Shown: positions 9,421-19,296, counted from the first letter of the stretch. The stretch is DNA of 51,593 bases from Alphaproteobacteria bacterium (GCA_027485915.1 JAIXQA010000041.1:1-51593); one strand, 5' to 3'. Notes: generated by a model from the letters alone, not told the origin. Program-made: numbers and translations.

Positions 9421-10308
9421 TTAGCCTATTGTCCAGCCGCGTCTCGTACAGGCTGCTTGCACTGTATTCTGCAGGAGGCAAGCAATCGTCATCGGACCCA
9501 CGCCGCCAGGAACCGGTGTGATTGCTCCGGCTATCTCAAGAGCTTCATCATAGGCGACATCGCCCACAAGGCGCGTGGCACCTTGGCCTTTGGTCGGGTT
9601 GTTGACCCGGTTAATCCCGACATCAATCACGGTGGCGCCTTGTTTTACCCACGCACCTTTGATGATTTCCGGCCGCCCAACTGCAGGCACTAAGATGTCG
9701 GCCGAGCGGCAAACAGCGGCGAGGTCACGCGTCCGAGAATGGGCAAGGGTGACGGTGCAATCTTCGGCCAAAAACAACAGACCCGCAGGCTTGCCTACGA
9801 GGATGGAGCGGCCGACTACCACCACATGCGCTCCTTTGAGGTCGCCTAACGATCGTTTAGCTAGAATGACGCAACCAGTAGGCGTGCATGGGCGTAAGCC
9901 AGGACGGCCTAAAACCAGCCTCCCGGCAGATACTTCGGTCAGGCCATCCACATCTTTTGCCGGATCGATGCAGGCGATAACGGCATCACTATCTAGACCT
10001 GCGGGCAAAGGCAGTTGTACCAAAATACCATCAACCACCGGATCCGCTGACAAGGCTTTGACGTGACCCTCAAGCTCTGACTGGCTAATGGTGGCTGGAA
10101 GCTTAATCTCCCGCGAGATCATCCCGGCAGCTTGGGTTCGCCGGCCTTTATTGCGCACATAGACTTGGCTTGCTGGATCATCTCCGACTAGCACCACGCA
10201 CAAACAAGGCGGAGCACCATAAGTCTCGACTAATTGTTGGACGTGGCGGGCCACTTCTTGGTCGACGGCCTCTGCAATGGCCTTGCCATCAATAATCCGT
10301 GCGCTCAT
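9421..10308 (-). CDS. folD: Bifunctional methylenetetrahydrofolate dehydrogenase/methenyltetrahydrofolate cyclohydrolase
   Basis: Cytosolic one-carbon enzyme that interconverts 5,10-methylene-, 5,10-methenyl- and 10-formyl-tetrahydrofolate with NADP. Length 295 aa is normal. Signatures seen in order: [13 protein letters not shown] (catalytic Lys region), [20 protein letters not shown], the Rossmann stretch [16 protein letters not shown], and [18 protein letters not shown] at the C-terminus. The usual VGRSNIVGKP reads GRSILVGKP here, a mild variation. ATG 10308 follows AAGGA by 6 nt. It is downstream of yggT on the same strand (84-nt gap). Confidence 0.97.
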   Translation of the reverse strand: MSARIIDGKAIAEAVDQEVARHVQQLVETYGAPPCLCVVLVGDDPASQVYVRNKGRRTQAAGMISREIKLPATISQSELEGHVKALSADPVVDGILVQLPLPAGLDSDAVIACIDPAKDVDGLTEVSAGRLVLGRPGLRPCTPTGCVILAKRSLGDLKGAHVVVVGRSILVGKPAGLLFLAEDCTVTLAHSRTRDLAAVCRSADILVPAVGRPEIIKGAWVKQGATVIDVGINRVNNPTKGQGATRLVGDVAYDEALEIAGAITPVPGGVGPMTIACLLQNTVQAACTRRGWTIG

Positions 10309-10392
10309 CGGAAGTCCTTGCCTCAGGGTCAGTAAGGCTTTCCTCTATCCTGTGTGGCCCTTCTCAAACAAGATCAAGGCGCTGTATTCTGA

Positions 10393-10683
10393 TCAGAATG
10401 GGATGAGTGGAACAGCGAAATTTTGCAGGAATTGGATCCCGATGATCAGCGCGACGGGGGATAAGTCTACACCGCCCAAATTAGGGATTACTTTGCGGAT
10501 TGGGTTCAGTGCAGGGGTCGTTAAACGCTCGCACGTGTCATAGATCGTCGCAACGAAACGGTTACGCAGATTGATAACGTCAAACGCAACAAGCCAGCTC
10601 ATCACAGCCCCCGCGATCACAACCCACAGGTAGAGACCCAAAACTGTTCCCATAAGCCATTCAACTGGACCTGGTGGACCCAT
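10393..10683 (-). CDS. yggT: YggT family membrane protein
   Basis: A 96-residue inner-membrane protein with two hydrophobic helices (about 10-32 and 70-92) flanking the family motif LRNRFVATIYDTCERLTTPA followed by LNPIRKVIPNLGGVDLSP. The family is linked to osmotic shock tolerance, cell division or respiratory complex assembly in different bacteria; the exact role is not settled. ATG 10683 is preceded by GAGGAGAAA, a strong ribosome-binding site. It is upstream of folD, a common alphaproteobacterial arrangement near housekeeping genes. Confidence 0.93.
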   Translation of the reverse strand: MGPPGPVEWLMGTVLGLYLWVVIAGAVMSWLVAFDVINLRNRFVATIYDTCERLTTPALNPIRKVIPNLGGVDLSPVALIIGIQFLQNFAVPLIPF

Positions 10684-10752
10684 GATATTTCTCCTCGCGT
10701 GGTCGGACTAGCGCCACTAGCCGCCCTCAAGTGGGCGAAAGCACGCCTCTAT

Positions 10753-12099
10753 TCAAGGGGTTTGCTGTTGATCCTGTTCAAATCGTATAGATAGGGCCGC
10801 CTCAAAGCTGCTCAATTGAGTCCAGAGGAGGCGCTCAGCGTGTCCCGCGCAACCCAAGCGTTGGGCCCGATCCACTAGCAGTGTTGGGGGGGCAGCCGTC
10901 CCAGCCGAGGATGCAAGTTTGCCTTCGCCGTCAGTTTGAAAATAGAAAACCGGAGTTACTGCTGCAGCGTTACAATTCACCCGATACAAGGCAAACCCTC
11001 TGTCGGCATATAAAGGACGCCTTGCATTGCCCCCGTTGGTCTCCACCATAATAAGAATGGTTTGCTCCGCTGTTGCCGCAGAACCATCAAATTGCAGAAG
11101 CGGATTGATTTGCACTAATGAGTTCTTGGATAGATCATTGGGTGCTATTGACCAAGGCTGCCGGAGCAAAGTCCATAGGATCGGCTCAAAGTGGCTTTGG
11201 CAAGCTGCAAGGGTAGGCGTGTCGGTTGGAATCGTGGCCCCAGCCTTAGTTGCGAGCAGGATCAATGTGGCCATGGTTTGTGCGTCGTCAAATTGAGCGG
11301 CGTGCGTAGGTGGGAGTGCGTTCCAGGTCGGCTTTCTAGGGCCACTTTCGCGCGCCAAGTTCCAATGCGCTGATACGCTTTCCCAACAGCTGGCCAATTC
11401 TTCGCGTGCGCCTGCTGCTGTCGGGGACCGGACAGCAATGCGACCTCGCAGCTCTTTGATCTGAGACCTCGGCACGGGCGGATTTGGTTGCGAGCTTTTG
11501 GAAGAGGCGTGCTGAACCGATTGGCTTTGATCATTCATCGCCTGCAGCGCCACTTCATTGTTCGGCTGCAGTGCCAATGCCTGACTAAAATAACGCTGTG
11601 CTTCAGTTGGGTTTGGCTGTCCCAAAAAACCCATTTTTAACATGAGGCCCAGATTGGCGCAGGCCATGGCACTGCCGGCCTGACAGGCCGTTTCCATCAC
11701 TCTTTGCCCTTTTTTCGCGTCAGCCGCCACGCCTATTCCCTGAACCAGCATGAGCCCGAGACCTTGGCATGCATTGGCATTGCGGAGGTCGCAACCGCGT
11801 TGAAACAGCGCGACAGCCTGCTCAGGTGTGCCCATTTGGGTTTTGCCTTGAACAATCATTTCGCCGGCGACGGCACAGGCAATGGCCGTCCCGGCCTGGC
11901 AGGCGCGATCTGAAGATGTAAAGGCCACCTCGTTTTCGCCGCGTCTCATGGCTAATTGAGCTGCTACCCAATAGGCGTTTCCGTCCGAAGTCGTGCTGCC
12001 TAGATCCCCCGACCCAGCAATCGTGTGTTGAGCCGTTACTTCGCTAGACTGTGAAATGCATGTAATGGCAACTAAAAATGCAATGAAAGGCTGATTCAT
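10753..12099 (-). CDS. Secreted Sel1-like (TPR-like) repeat protein with an unassigned C-terminal domain
   Basis: A 448-residue exported protein starting with a Sec signal (MNQPFIAFLVAITCISQS). Residues about 45-195 hold Sel1-type helical repeats with regularly spaced Cys/Ala (AVALFQRGCDLRNANACQGL, then ETACQAGSAMACANLGLMLK, then EAQRYFSQALALQPNNEVAL). This resembles cysteine-rich Hcp-like proteins in which each repeat carries a disulfide. The C-terminal half (about 220-448) contains dispersed Cys and Trp but no domain I recognise. Such proteins scaffold envelope complexes; no specific partner can be named. The ribosome-binding site is weak. It stands alone, with an AT-rich 427-nt gap behind its start. 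Confidence 0.8.
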   Translation of the reverse strand: MNQPFIAFLVAITCISQSSEVTAQHTIAGSGDLGSTTSDGNAYWVAAQLAMRRGENEVAFTSSDRACQAGTAIACAVAGEMIVQGKTQMGTPEQAVALFQRGCDLRNANACQGLGLMLVQGIGVAADAKKGQRVMETACQAGSAMACANLGLMLKMGFLGQPNPTEAQRYFSQALALQPNNEVALQAMNDQSQSVQHASSKSSQPNPPVPRSQIKELRGRIAVRSPTAAGAREELASCWESVSAHWNLARESGPRKPTWNALPPTHAAQFDDAQTMATLILLATKAGATIPTDTPTLAACQSHFEPILWTLLRQPWSIAPNDLSKNSLVQINPLLQFDGSAATAEQTILIMVETNGGNARRPLYADRGFALYRVNCNAAAVTPVFYFQTDGEGKLASSAGTAAPPTLLVDRAQRLGCAGHAERLLWTQLSSFEAALSIRFEQDQQQTP

Positions 12100-12526
12100 A
12101 AATTTGGGTTTGCCTTTTCCGATACCAACTATTTCTAACTACTATAGCGTGGCTCCTGCTCAAGGGAATAGTTCTAAATTCTAGAGGCTGCTTGAGATCA
12201 TTATCTTACTCGCTAGATATCAGTTGCTACCGGTTGTTACTTGATTTGCTGACTAGCCGCCATTGAGGCCACCGTTGAGAGTGAGAATAAGCAATGCAAT
12301 CCAACCCAAATCACACTTTTTTATCATTCTGAATGGAAATTTTTATTGAATACCACAAAAACAAATCAAAATTACATTTTAGTTTAACATAATATAAATC
12401 ATAAAACTCTTAGATAAATAAATCATTTATCAATTTTAATGCCCTAATCTAAAATTTTATCAAATATAAAATCTAAGTTTTATTATGTTTGTGGGACACT
12501 GACCATCTTAACCGGGGGATGGTTCT
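12100..12526. other. AT-rich intergenic region between divergent genes
   Basis: No gene is visible. From about 12290 to 12490 the sequence is strikingly A/T-rich, with many A- and T-tracts, unlike the flanking genes. It separates housekeeping genes from the polysaccharide locus and must hold the divergent promoters for 12099 (minus) and 12527 (plus). I found no sigma-54-type element here. Such tracts are typical binding ground for nucleoid silencers, but that is inference. Confidence 0.6.
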
Positions 12527-13618
12527 GTGAAATTACGTGCTGTTAGTTGGTTGATGCTTGGTCAAATGTTTTGGCTTACGTCAGCTTGCTCTACTCTTTC
12601 TAAGCAACGCCCAGTCGATAACTGGTCACAGTCATCGTCGCAAGCAAAGCAGTACGCAGCTGCACCCCGTGTGGAAGCAAGTCCGGTGGATGGTCATCAC
12701 GCCGTCAGCCGCTTAACCAACCTTGAAAGCGCTAAGCCGTCACAACGTGCTAATTTTGGAGAACCGACCTCTAAAGCGCAGTCAACTAAGCTCAAACAAG
12801 GGCCCGCGATGATGATGGGCGACCGTGAGACTGCCCCACAGGGGCTCCGGGACTTCTGCCAGCGCCAACCGCAACTCTGTAACGTCACATTTAGCCAACG
12901 TGCCCGTCCTGAGCGGCAATCAGATGGATTCATATTGACTGGCTTAGGCCCAGATTTGACTGACGCACCCCCGATCCAACCTGTCGTTAGCTCAAAGGCT
13001 CAGCCAATTCAGGCCTTCGCTGTCAGCCCACAAGATTTGGCACAAATCAATCAAATCAACCGCCACATTAATCGCGCCATGATAGGTGTGACCGACCAGA
13101 TCGCTTTCGGCCGAACTGAGTTTTGGACCATGCCGTTGTCCGCCCCCGAATATGGCAGCCTTCGGAAACGGCCTTTGGCGGATTGTGAGGATTTCGCGCT
13201 TGAGAAGCGTCGAGCGCTTATCGCTGCGGGCATTCCTGAGGACGCGCTCTATCTCGCCGTCGTTTTTTCACCACGTACAAGCTTACACGCCGTTTTGGTC
13301 GTTGCCACAGATAAAGGCGATCTAGTTCTGGATAACCTCAACGATTGGATCGTTCCATATCAAGAAACGGCCTACACATGGATTAAGACTCAGTCGACGA
13401 CTTCCTTGCTGGATTGGGCGGTTGCCGGTCAACGAGAGCAACCAAAGTCGCTGCAGCTTGCCAATTACGAGACACGCATCTCCATTCTGCCGCGGGGAAG
13501 TGAAGCCCAAGCACCAACCATTTCGATGGCTTATGTGTGGGAAAGTACGTCAAACAATTTGGATATGTCTGAACCGGTAATTTCCTCCATACGTCCCACA
13601 GGCGGTCGATCGAAATAG
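12527..13618 (+). CDS. Transglutaminase-like cysteine peptidase (BTLCP/LapG-like), exported
   Basis: A 363-residue periplasmic cysteine peptidase of the bacterial transglutaminase-like (PF06035) family. GTG 12527 follows a GGGGG-rich site. The N-terminus is a signal with a lipobox-like end (FWLTSACSTLS), so it may be a lipoprotein, although Thr at -3 is atypical. Residues about 25-110 are low-complexity. The catalytic domain begins near INQINRHINRAM and shows EFWTMP, the nucleophile in LADCEDFALEKRRAL (Cys220), His254 in SLHAVLVV and Asp269 in LVLDNLNDW, a complete triad. LapG relatives clip surface adhesins under c-di-GMP control through LapD; neither LapD nor an adhesin is in the window. 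Its position at the head of the polysaccharide locus is seen for this family in other alphaproteobacteria, as I recall. Confidence 0.88.
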   Translation: MKLRAVSWLMLGQMFWLTSACSTLSKQRPVDNWSQSSSQAKQYAAAPRVEASPVDGHHAVSRLTNLESAKPSQRANFGEPTSKAQSTKLKQGPAMMMGDRETAPQGLRDFCQRQPQLCNVTFSQRARPERQSDGFILTGLGPDLTDAPPIQPVVSSKAQPIQAFAVSPQDLAQINQINRHINRAMIGVTDQIAFGRTEFWTMPLSAPEYGSLRKRPLADCEDFALEKRRALIAAGIPEDALYLAVVFSPRTSLHAVLVVATDKGDLVLDNLNDWIVPYQETAYTWIKTQSTTSLLDWAVAGQREQPKSLQLANYETRISILPRGSEAQAPTISMAYVWESTSNNLDMSEPVISSIRPTGGRSK

Positions 13619-13910
13619 GAAAACTGAACCCCTCTGTACCTATCCACGTTGTACTGGAGCTGAGCGTCAAACCAGAATGATTGCGAAGTTACCGAGTTGA
13701 CGATTACCATAGGCATCAAGCCCTGTGCGGTTCAATTTTAATTCTTCGTCGTACGAGCAAACCTGCGCTTACTCTTGCATTACCCACTCGTGTGTGACCA
13801 GTATGTTGTGCAACGTTGGATTAGTTGCAATTCAGGTGAGTTCTTTGTTCATTCTTTCGCGTTAGAGCTTTTGGCAAACCAGAGTCTTCAATTATTCTAC
13901 AAGAGCGTGC

Positions 13911-14822
13911 ATGGCCGGTCTCTCCATCGTGTTATCAACATTTAACGGCGCGGCATGCCTGCAAGAAGTCTTGGACGGTTATTTGACTTGCAATCGCCCG
14001 AGTACTGCTTGGGAACTTATCATTGTCAATAATGGCTCGACGGACAATACTGAGGATATTATTCGGCATTTTGCGGGCAAATTGCCTCTTACGCTTCTGC
14101 GACATGACGTGCCGGGCAAGAATGGTTCGTTGAACTATGCCCTATCCATCGCCAAGGGCGATCTAATTGTCCTGACCGATGATGACGCGATACCAGATAT
14201 TGACTTTATTCTCGCTTGGGAAGGCATCCTTTCAGAAGCCGAGAACTATGATATCTTTGGCGGTAAGATCTTGCCCCGCTTCCCTGGTCCAATTCCAGAG
14301 TTCCTAGAGAAAAATCGCCAGCATTTCCCCGCACTATTCGCTGCGATTGATCTTCAGCATGGCCCTGTGGATAAGCACTCCATATTCGGCCCCAATATGG
14401 CCGTCCGACGTCGCGTTTTTGATGGCGGGCTTATGTTTGATGAGGCAATCGGCCCAAACTCTTCGCAACATTATTATATGATGGGTAGCGAAAGTGAGTT
14501 TTGCGACCGAGCCGATCGAGAAGGGCTGAAATTCTGGTTTAATTCCAAGGCAATCGTGACTCACATTATCCGGCCGCACCAAATGAGCCGAGAATTTGTT
14601 AAGGCTCGGGCATTCCGGCACGGTTGCGGAATCGCTTACCGTGAAAGCATCGAAAGTGATATTCCCAATTCGATGCCGCTGAGCATGCAGAAGGCAAATT
14701 GGATCATCCGGGAATGGCGGTACCGGCTCTTTCCAGACACGCAAAGCGACGTGAACCTCTGGAACTATCATTGGAAGCGGGGCTATGTTCAAACCAAGCT
14801 AAAACTGATTAGGTCAATCTAA
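13911..14822 (+). CDS. Glycosyltransferase family 2
   Basis: A 303-residue GT-A fold sugar transferase. It opens with SIVLSTFNGAACLQEVLDGY, the nucleotide-binding strand, then WELIIVNNGSTDNTEDI and the metal-binding DxD-type motif LIVLTDDDAIPD (about residue 88). A later segment MMGSESEFCDRADREG supplies the acceptor-side acidic residues (ED-like). No membrane helices are seen, so it acts at the cytoplasmic membrane face on lipid-linked sugars. Donor and linkage cannot be deduced. It is preceded by a 292-nt gap with no recognised gene and faces the convergent O-antigen-ligase-like gene. Confidence 0.9.
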   Translation: MAGLSIVLSTFNGAACLQEVLDGYLTCNRPSTAWELIIVNNGSTDNTEDIIRHFAGKLPLTLLRHDVPGKNGSLNYALSIAKGDLIVLTDDDAIPDIDFILAWEGILSEAENYDIFGGKILPRFPGPIPEFLEKNRQHFPALFAAIDLQHGPVDKHSIFGPNMAVRRRVFDGGLMFDEAIGPNSSQHYYMMGSESEFCDRADREGLKFWFNSKAIVTHIIRPHQMSREFVKARAFRHGCGIAYRESIESDIPNSMPLSMQKANWIIREWRYRLFPDTQSDVNLWNYHWKRGYVQTKLKLIRSI

Positions 14823-14951
14823 CGCGCTCAGAATGAAAATTTCTATGGCCTCTGGAGTTGGAGGGGCCTCGTGTTAGGTCTATCATTTGCGTCATTTCAT
14901 AGGGCTTTTGCCCCAAAGCTTTACTGTGCCCAAGATGGTAAAGGGTTCGAG

Positions 14952-16220
14952 CTATCGAGGACTTATTGAAGTCGTCGAGGGAGACACTCTGGCAGCCAAA
15001 ATCGGCCCATAGGCTAAAGCCATAAAGAAGAATACCGTATTCACATTTAGGGGTGCAGCACCGATCACTTCTAACCCTGCTCGTGGCAAAGTCGATACGA
15101 GAATACTCAAAGATAGGATAACCAGCGCATTCGGCCGATAAATGAAATTGCCGATATTGCGTATGATACAATAGGTTAGAGGCAGGAAAAACAACAACAT
15201 TCCAACGACCCCGACATTCACCATTAAATCTATTGGCGTATTATGAAAATTAAATGGTGCGCCTTGTTCTACGTCCATGGCATCCCACAAGAATTGAGCA
15301 TCAGAGTTTTCGATCCTCCAAAATCCAGCATATCCACCCCCAAAAAGTGGGCGCTCGGCAATTAATTTGCCTGCGGATTCCCACAGGATGGTTCGTCCAG
15401 TTAGAGTTACGTCCTTTTGTACCAAGGATAAAGCTGTCGACATAGCTTCGTTTAACCAGAACGGTGCCGTGAGGCCGAGCAGGGCGGCGAAGAATGCGGT
15501 AGCCAAAACCGCGACGCCTCTGATAGTCGGCTTGGTCCGCGCAAATATCATCATGACAATTAGCGCACTTACACCGATGGCTGAGAATACAATCGCGGAC
15601 ATCGCCTTCGATAGCGCCAAAGAGTAAAGACCAGCGAGTATCGCAAGTGGACCAATAACCCAAACGGCGACGCGTTGCCTCCCCTTGGTCGTCAATATCG
15701 CGGTCAAGATCGATAAGATGGCCAATAGGGTAATGTCGGCAGATTGGTTTTTGCTGCCTGCCAGTCCAGCAAATGCAACTTCACCGTCAGCGCCAACGGG
15801 CACGAACCTGCCAAATGGGATGGCCATCAAAGCATAGGTCGCCAAGCCCAGAAACACCGCTAAGATGATATGATCAAACCGCACAATATGAACAATCAGC
15901 ACTGCTGCATAGATTGTGATCAGAAACTGAATTGCATAATAAATGGTAGCCGTTGGATATGCAGACCAGACTGTCGAAAGCATGCAAAATGCTGGCAGGA
16001 GAAAAATAAACCAAGATTCCAATATCACTTTGTGAATTTGAGATCTGTTTACCACTGAAAGAAGCGCAACCAACAACAAAAACGCCAATGCGCCTATGCT
16101 TCCGAGGGTAACGTTTAGGCTCAGGATTAGAAAAATCAGCGCAACAATCGCGATTTCTAGCATGTTCTTGCGAGTTACGTTTGTATTGAGCGACGGCACG
16201 TTGTTTCCAATCGGATGCAC
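14952..16220 (-). CDS. O-antigen ligase/polymerase-like membrane protein (PF04932 type), first of three
   Basis: A polytopic inner-membrane protein of 422 residues with about ten to twelve hydrophobic helices. The periplasmic loop region contains TGRTILWESAGKLIAERPLFGGGYAG and FHNTPIDLMVNVGVVGML, the pattern of the Wzy_C/WaaL family, whose Arg and His residues act on undecaprenyl-linked glycans. Members either polymerise repeat units (Wzy) or attach them to lipid A or protein; sequence alone cannot separate these. The start is GTG 16220 or possibly ATG 16163, as neither has a clear ribosome-binding site. It is convergent to the GT2 gene and divergent from the flippase gene. Confidence 0.85.
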   Translation of the reverse strand: MHPIGNNVPSLNTNVTRKNMLEIAIVALIFLILSLNVTLGSIGALAFLLLVALLSVVNRSQIHKVILESWFIFLLPAFCMLSTVWSAYPTATIYYAIQFLITIYAAVLIVHIVRFDHIILAVFLGLATYALMAIPFGRFVPVGADGEVAFAGLAGSKNQSADITLLAILSILTAILTTKGRQRVAVWVIGPLAILAGLYSLALSKAMSAIVFSAIGVSALIVMMIFARTKPTIRGVAVLATAFFAALLGLTAPFWLNEAMSTALSLVQKDVTLTGRTILWESAGKLIAERPLFGGGYAGFWRIENSDAQFLWDAMDVEQGAPFNFHNTPIDLMVNVGVVGMLLFFLPLTYCIIRNIGNFIYRPNALVILSLSILVSTLPRAGLEVIGAAPLNVNTVFFFMALAYGPILAARVSPSTTSISPR

Positions 16221-16666
16221 TAACTGAAGCCAAGCCGCACCCTCTCTGCTTCATATGTCGCTATTGGCCGGATTTCAAGGCAGTCGGTGCGACTGATCGC
16301 CTCAAGAACCACTCGTTAGACCTCATCTGATCCTTGACTTTATCCAGTTTTTCGTGCGCTGCTTAGCTCGAGGCTTACACTAATCCCAATAACAAAGATG
16401 ATTGGCTAGGCGCGTGAAGCGCTGATCTTCAGCGGTTGTCCACTTAAGGAGAGCTAATAAACACGAAACAATGGATGCAATCTTCGCCGGAACAAAGAAA
16501 TGGATGGACAAACTCAATTGGTGCTAGTTTGTATGTGAAAGCGACCCTCAATTTTGGTGTCAAATCTATGCCTGTCACACCTGTATGCACCGGTATTTAA
16601 AAGTAAGAGTTTTGGAGATTTAATGCCCGTGTCATCAAGCCAATTGCCAAAGCCGATTGGGTCGCT
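16221..16666. other. 446-nt divergent intergenic region
   Basis: No credible gene on either strand. It separates the divergent polymerase-like and flippase genes and should hold both promoters. I looked for GG-N10-GC sigma-54 elements and found only near misses with wrong spacing (for example around 16555-16625), so transcription here may be sigma-70 driven. Nothing else stands out. Confidence 0.5.
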
Positions 16667-18187
16667 ATGAGCAGCATCAGGGAAAAGGCATCCACAGGCG
16701 CGGCATTGCTCATAACTGCCAAGGCGCTAACGGCGGCATTGAGTTTTGTCGTCACAATTATACTTGCACGCATACTCATCCCCGAAGATTTTGCTCTTGC
16801 GGCAATCGCCATTACGATCGTGGGGCTGTTAGCGGCGTTTACGGAGCTCGGGCTCAACAACGCTTTGGTACACCATAAGAGCCCAGAGCGCGCGCACTTC
16901 GACACAGCTTGGACACTCAACATGTGCCGCGCGCTTATTCTTGCGGCGATCTTGGCGGCGGCGGCAAATTCCCTTGCTAGCGCTTATAATGAGCCGCGCT
17001 TAGTCCATGTGATCTACGTTCTGGGAGTGTCCATCGTTGTCGGGGCCGTGGCCAATCCAACTATGGTTGTTTTCACGCGGAATTTGTCATTTTCACAGGA
17101 ATTTTTCGTTTCGGTCACGGCCAAGCTCATTGGTGCCGTGTGTGCAATTCTATTTGCTGTTATTTATCACAGCTATTGGGCAATCCTGATTGGAGCAATC
17201 GTTGCGCAAGCTGTTACCACAATAAACTCTTATATTCTGCGGCCCTATCTGCCGAGAATCTCCTTTTCTAAGACAAAGGAACTATTAGATTTTTCTCTTT
17301 GGCTTTCGCTAAGCAGCATTGTGCATGGGATCAATCATTATATCGTTCAATTGATTGTTGGACTGGTGCTGCCGCGGGCCCAATTCGGATATCTCGTTTT
17401 TGGACAGCGGGTTGCGGCCGTAACGCTCTATGAAGCGCTTGAACCTGTCCGCCAGGTTCTTTTTGCAAGTTTTACGGCCATTCAAGACGATGCAGCCCGC
17501 TTGAAGAAAGCCTATCTCAAGGCCCAGTCAATTCTCGTTTTCGCAATTTTGCCAGTTGGGGTTGGGCTGGCCCTGATGGCGCACCCCGTACTCTACTTCA
17601 TCGTCGGCGAAAAATGGTTGCCAGCGGTCCCAGTGCTCCAAGTGATGGCAATGGTTTATGCGATACAAGCCATAATTGCCCCCGCAGGGGCAGTGGCTAT
17701 GGCAACCGGAAATACCCGTGCATCCTTTTATCGGGATACTTTAAGCTTAAGCGTGAGGCTTCCGCTTGTTGTGGCTGGGGCTTATTTCTATGGGTTAAAT
17801 GGATTGCTCATCGCTGTTTTTGTTGAAACATCTTTCTTTGTTTTTATTTCAGCGCACCTCGTTCGCCGTATTCTCAAGATCGGCATCACCAATCAGCTAA
17901 CCAATTGTTTGCGAACGATCATCGCAGTGACAATAATGGCCTTGGCTGTCCTCGTCGCCCAACAAGCATTTCGTGACTTTGGCTTTGGGCCAAATGATCT
18001 CCTACCCGCAGTGGCGCAGGTCGTGATTGGCGCATTAACTTATGTTGGCGTAATTGGGCTGCTTTGGTGGCAGCAAAGATTTCCACCCGGACCAGAGCGA
18101 GAGCTGCTCAATGTTTTACTTGGACTTCGCAGGAGATTTTTCGGGCAATCAATCGCTTTGCTTTTTCACCGAGACCGAGTTGAATGA
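16667..18187 (+). CDS. MOP-superfamily polysaccharide flippase (Wzx/lipopolysaccharide biosynthesis type), first of two
   Basis: A 506-residue membrane protein with about 12-14 helices. The N-terminus (SIREKASTGAALLITAKALT followed by a helix and ILARILIPEDFALAAIAITI) is characteristic of the AglR/WzxC-like branch of polysaccharide transporters (PF13440). It should move undecaprenyl-pyrophosphate-linked repeat units across the inner membrane. Charged residues within helices, such as R and E in the segment EPVRQVLFASFTAIQDD, fit the family. ATG 16667 was taken as the start because it opens the conserved N-terminal helix, though the ribosome-binding site is weak. The gene is convergent with the ExoA-like glycosyltransferase gene. 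Confidence 0.92.
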   Translation: MSSIREKASTGAALLITAKALTAALSFVVTIILARILIPEDFALAAIAITIVGLLAAFTELGLNNALVHHKSPERAHFDTAWTLNMCRALILAAILAAAANSLASAYNEPRLVHVIYVLGVSIVVGAVANPTMVVFTRNLSFSQEFFVSVTAKLIGAVCAILFAVIYHSYWAILIGAIVAQAVTTINSYILRPYLPRISFSKTKELLDFSLWLSLSSIVHGINHYIVQLIVGLVLPRAQFGYLVFGQRVAAVTLYEALEPVRQVLFASFTAIQDDAARLKKAYLKAQSILVFAILPVGVGLALMAHPVLYFIVGEKWLPAVPVLQVMAMVYAIQAIIAPAGAVAMATGNTRASFYRDTLSLSVRLPLVVAGAYFYGLNGLLIAVFVETSFFVFISAHLVRRILKIGITNQLTNCLRTIIAVTIMALAVLVAQQAFRDFGFGPNDLLPAVAQVVIGALTYVGVIGLLWWQQRFPPGPERELLNVLLGLRRRFFGQSIALLFHRDRVE

Positions 18188-18251
18188 TTATTCCAAAACT
18201 CAGCCTCTATCTCTTAATCACGCACCAACCGAACGCTCCACGCTGAATCGG

Positions 18252-19292
18252 TTAACGCAATCTGCTGTCCTGTCTTGATCGCCTGCTGCCAAGATCTGAG
18301 ATCACAGGCTTGATGGGCTGGAATGCGAACTTTGGCCCAACGCCGTTGGGCTTCGTGAGTAGTTCGTGCAGGAATCCGAGGCCCCATGAAAGATGCATGA
18401 TTGCCGCAGCCGGTCCCGCCGCAAACCGCCAACCACCACCGGACTTTGCCCCGATCACAGCGCCGCCGGTTATGCAGGCCAAAAGCCATATCAAAAAAGG
18501 AATGAGGAATATTGGGTGGATTGGTGCCAATAACGCCAAGAGCGCGGCAATGGCGACGCCCACGGGCATAAGTTGCCGCAGCTTTAGTATCAGTTGATGC
18601 CGCAGAACATTTCGTGCACGGCCTTTGCCATAGCGAAAATACTGGCGCCAAAGCGCTCTAGGAGTCTTGCGCGGGAAATAGGTTATAGGGAGACTGGTCT
18701 CCAGCCAGATTTTGGCACCATTTTGGCTGAGGCGATGATCAAGCTCTGCGTCTTCATTGCACGTCATTTCTTCGCAATAGCCACCGGCCGCTTTGAAACA
18801 TTTAATCGACATGAGGGCATGGTGCCCATGATCGACAAATGTACTCTGACCAACATGACGATGAGCCGAGCCGCCGGTTCCGAGCCAGCTATTTTGCGCG
18901 GCTGCAACCCCGTCCTGAAAGCCCCCGTGACCGACGGTCAACATCGGAACTACAACACTATCGGCTGCGGAAGCGGCTTGGGCCGCAAGAAGGCTGCTGA
19001 CGAATTGCTCGGGATAGCCACAGTGTGCATCCATGCGGACAAGCCATGCTGCGCATTCTTGAAACTTGAGTATTGCTAAGTTCACACCGGCGCTTTGTAA
19101 TCTCGCAGGATTGTCCAAGAGTATAACGCGCGAGTCATCGCGGCCGTGACGTTCAACAATTGCTTGACTGCCATCATCGCTGCCGCCATCTGCGACAACA
19201 ATGAGGGTCGAAGCTAGATCCCGCCGGACCAAGTGCAAAAGATTGTCCAAATGCGCGGCTTCGTTGAGGCACGGAATTACGACTAACGCCAT
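18252..19292 (-). CDS. Glycosyltransferase family 2, succinoglycan ExoA-like
   Basis: A 346-residue GT2 enzyme with C-terminal membrane helices. The donor-binding start VVIPCLNEAAHLDNLL, the strand LIVVADGGSDDGSQAIVE, the DxD-type RMDAHCGYP and the ED motif TCNEDAELDHRLSQNG are all present. A YFRYGKGRARNVLRH segment precedes two to three hydrophobic segments (about 245-310). This layout matches ExoA, which adds a beta-1,3-linked glucose in succinoglycan, but that specificity is only an analogy. It is the last gene of a minus-strand operon, starting 4 nt after the preceding glycosyltransferase stop. Confidence 0.88.
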   Translation of the reverse strand: MALVVIPCLNEAAHLDNLLHLVRRDLASTLIVVADGGSDDGSQAIVERHGRDDSRVILLDNPARLQSAGVNLAILKFQECAAWLVRMDAHCGYPEQFVSSLLAAQAASAADSVVVPMLTVGHGGFQDGVAAAQNSWLGTGGSAHRHVGQSTFVDHGHHALMSIKCFKAAGGYCEEMTCNEDAELDHRLSQNGAKIWLETSLPITYFPRKTPRALWRQYFRYGKGRARNVLRHQLILKLRQLMPVGVAIAALLALLAPIHPIFLIPFLIWLLACITGGAVIGAKSGGGWRFAAGPAAAIMHLSWGLGFLHELLTKPNGVGPKFAFQPIKPVISDLGSRRSRQDSRLR

Positions 19293-19296
19293 TGGA

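Noticed and set aside
10722-10737. CGCCC...GGGCG hairpin between yggT and the Sel1 gene as terminator
   Set aside because: Only 5 bp with no T-run in the direction of transcription.
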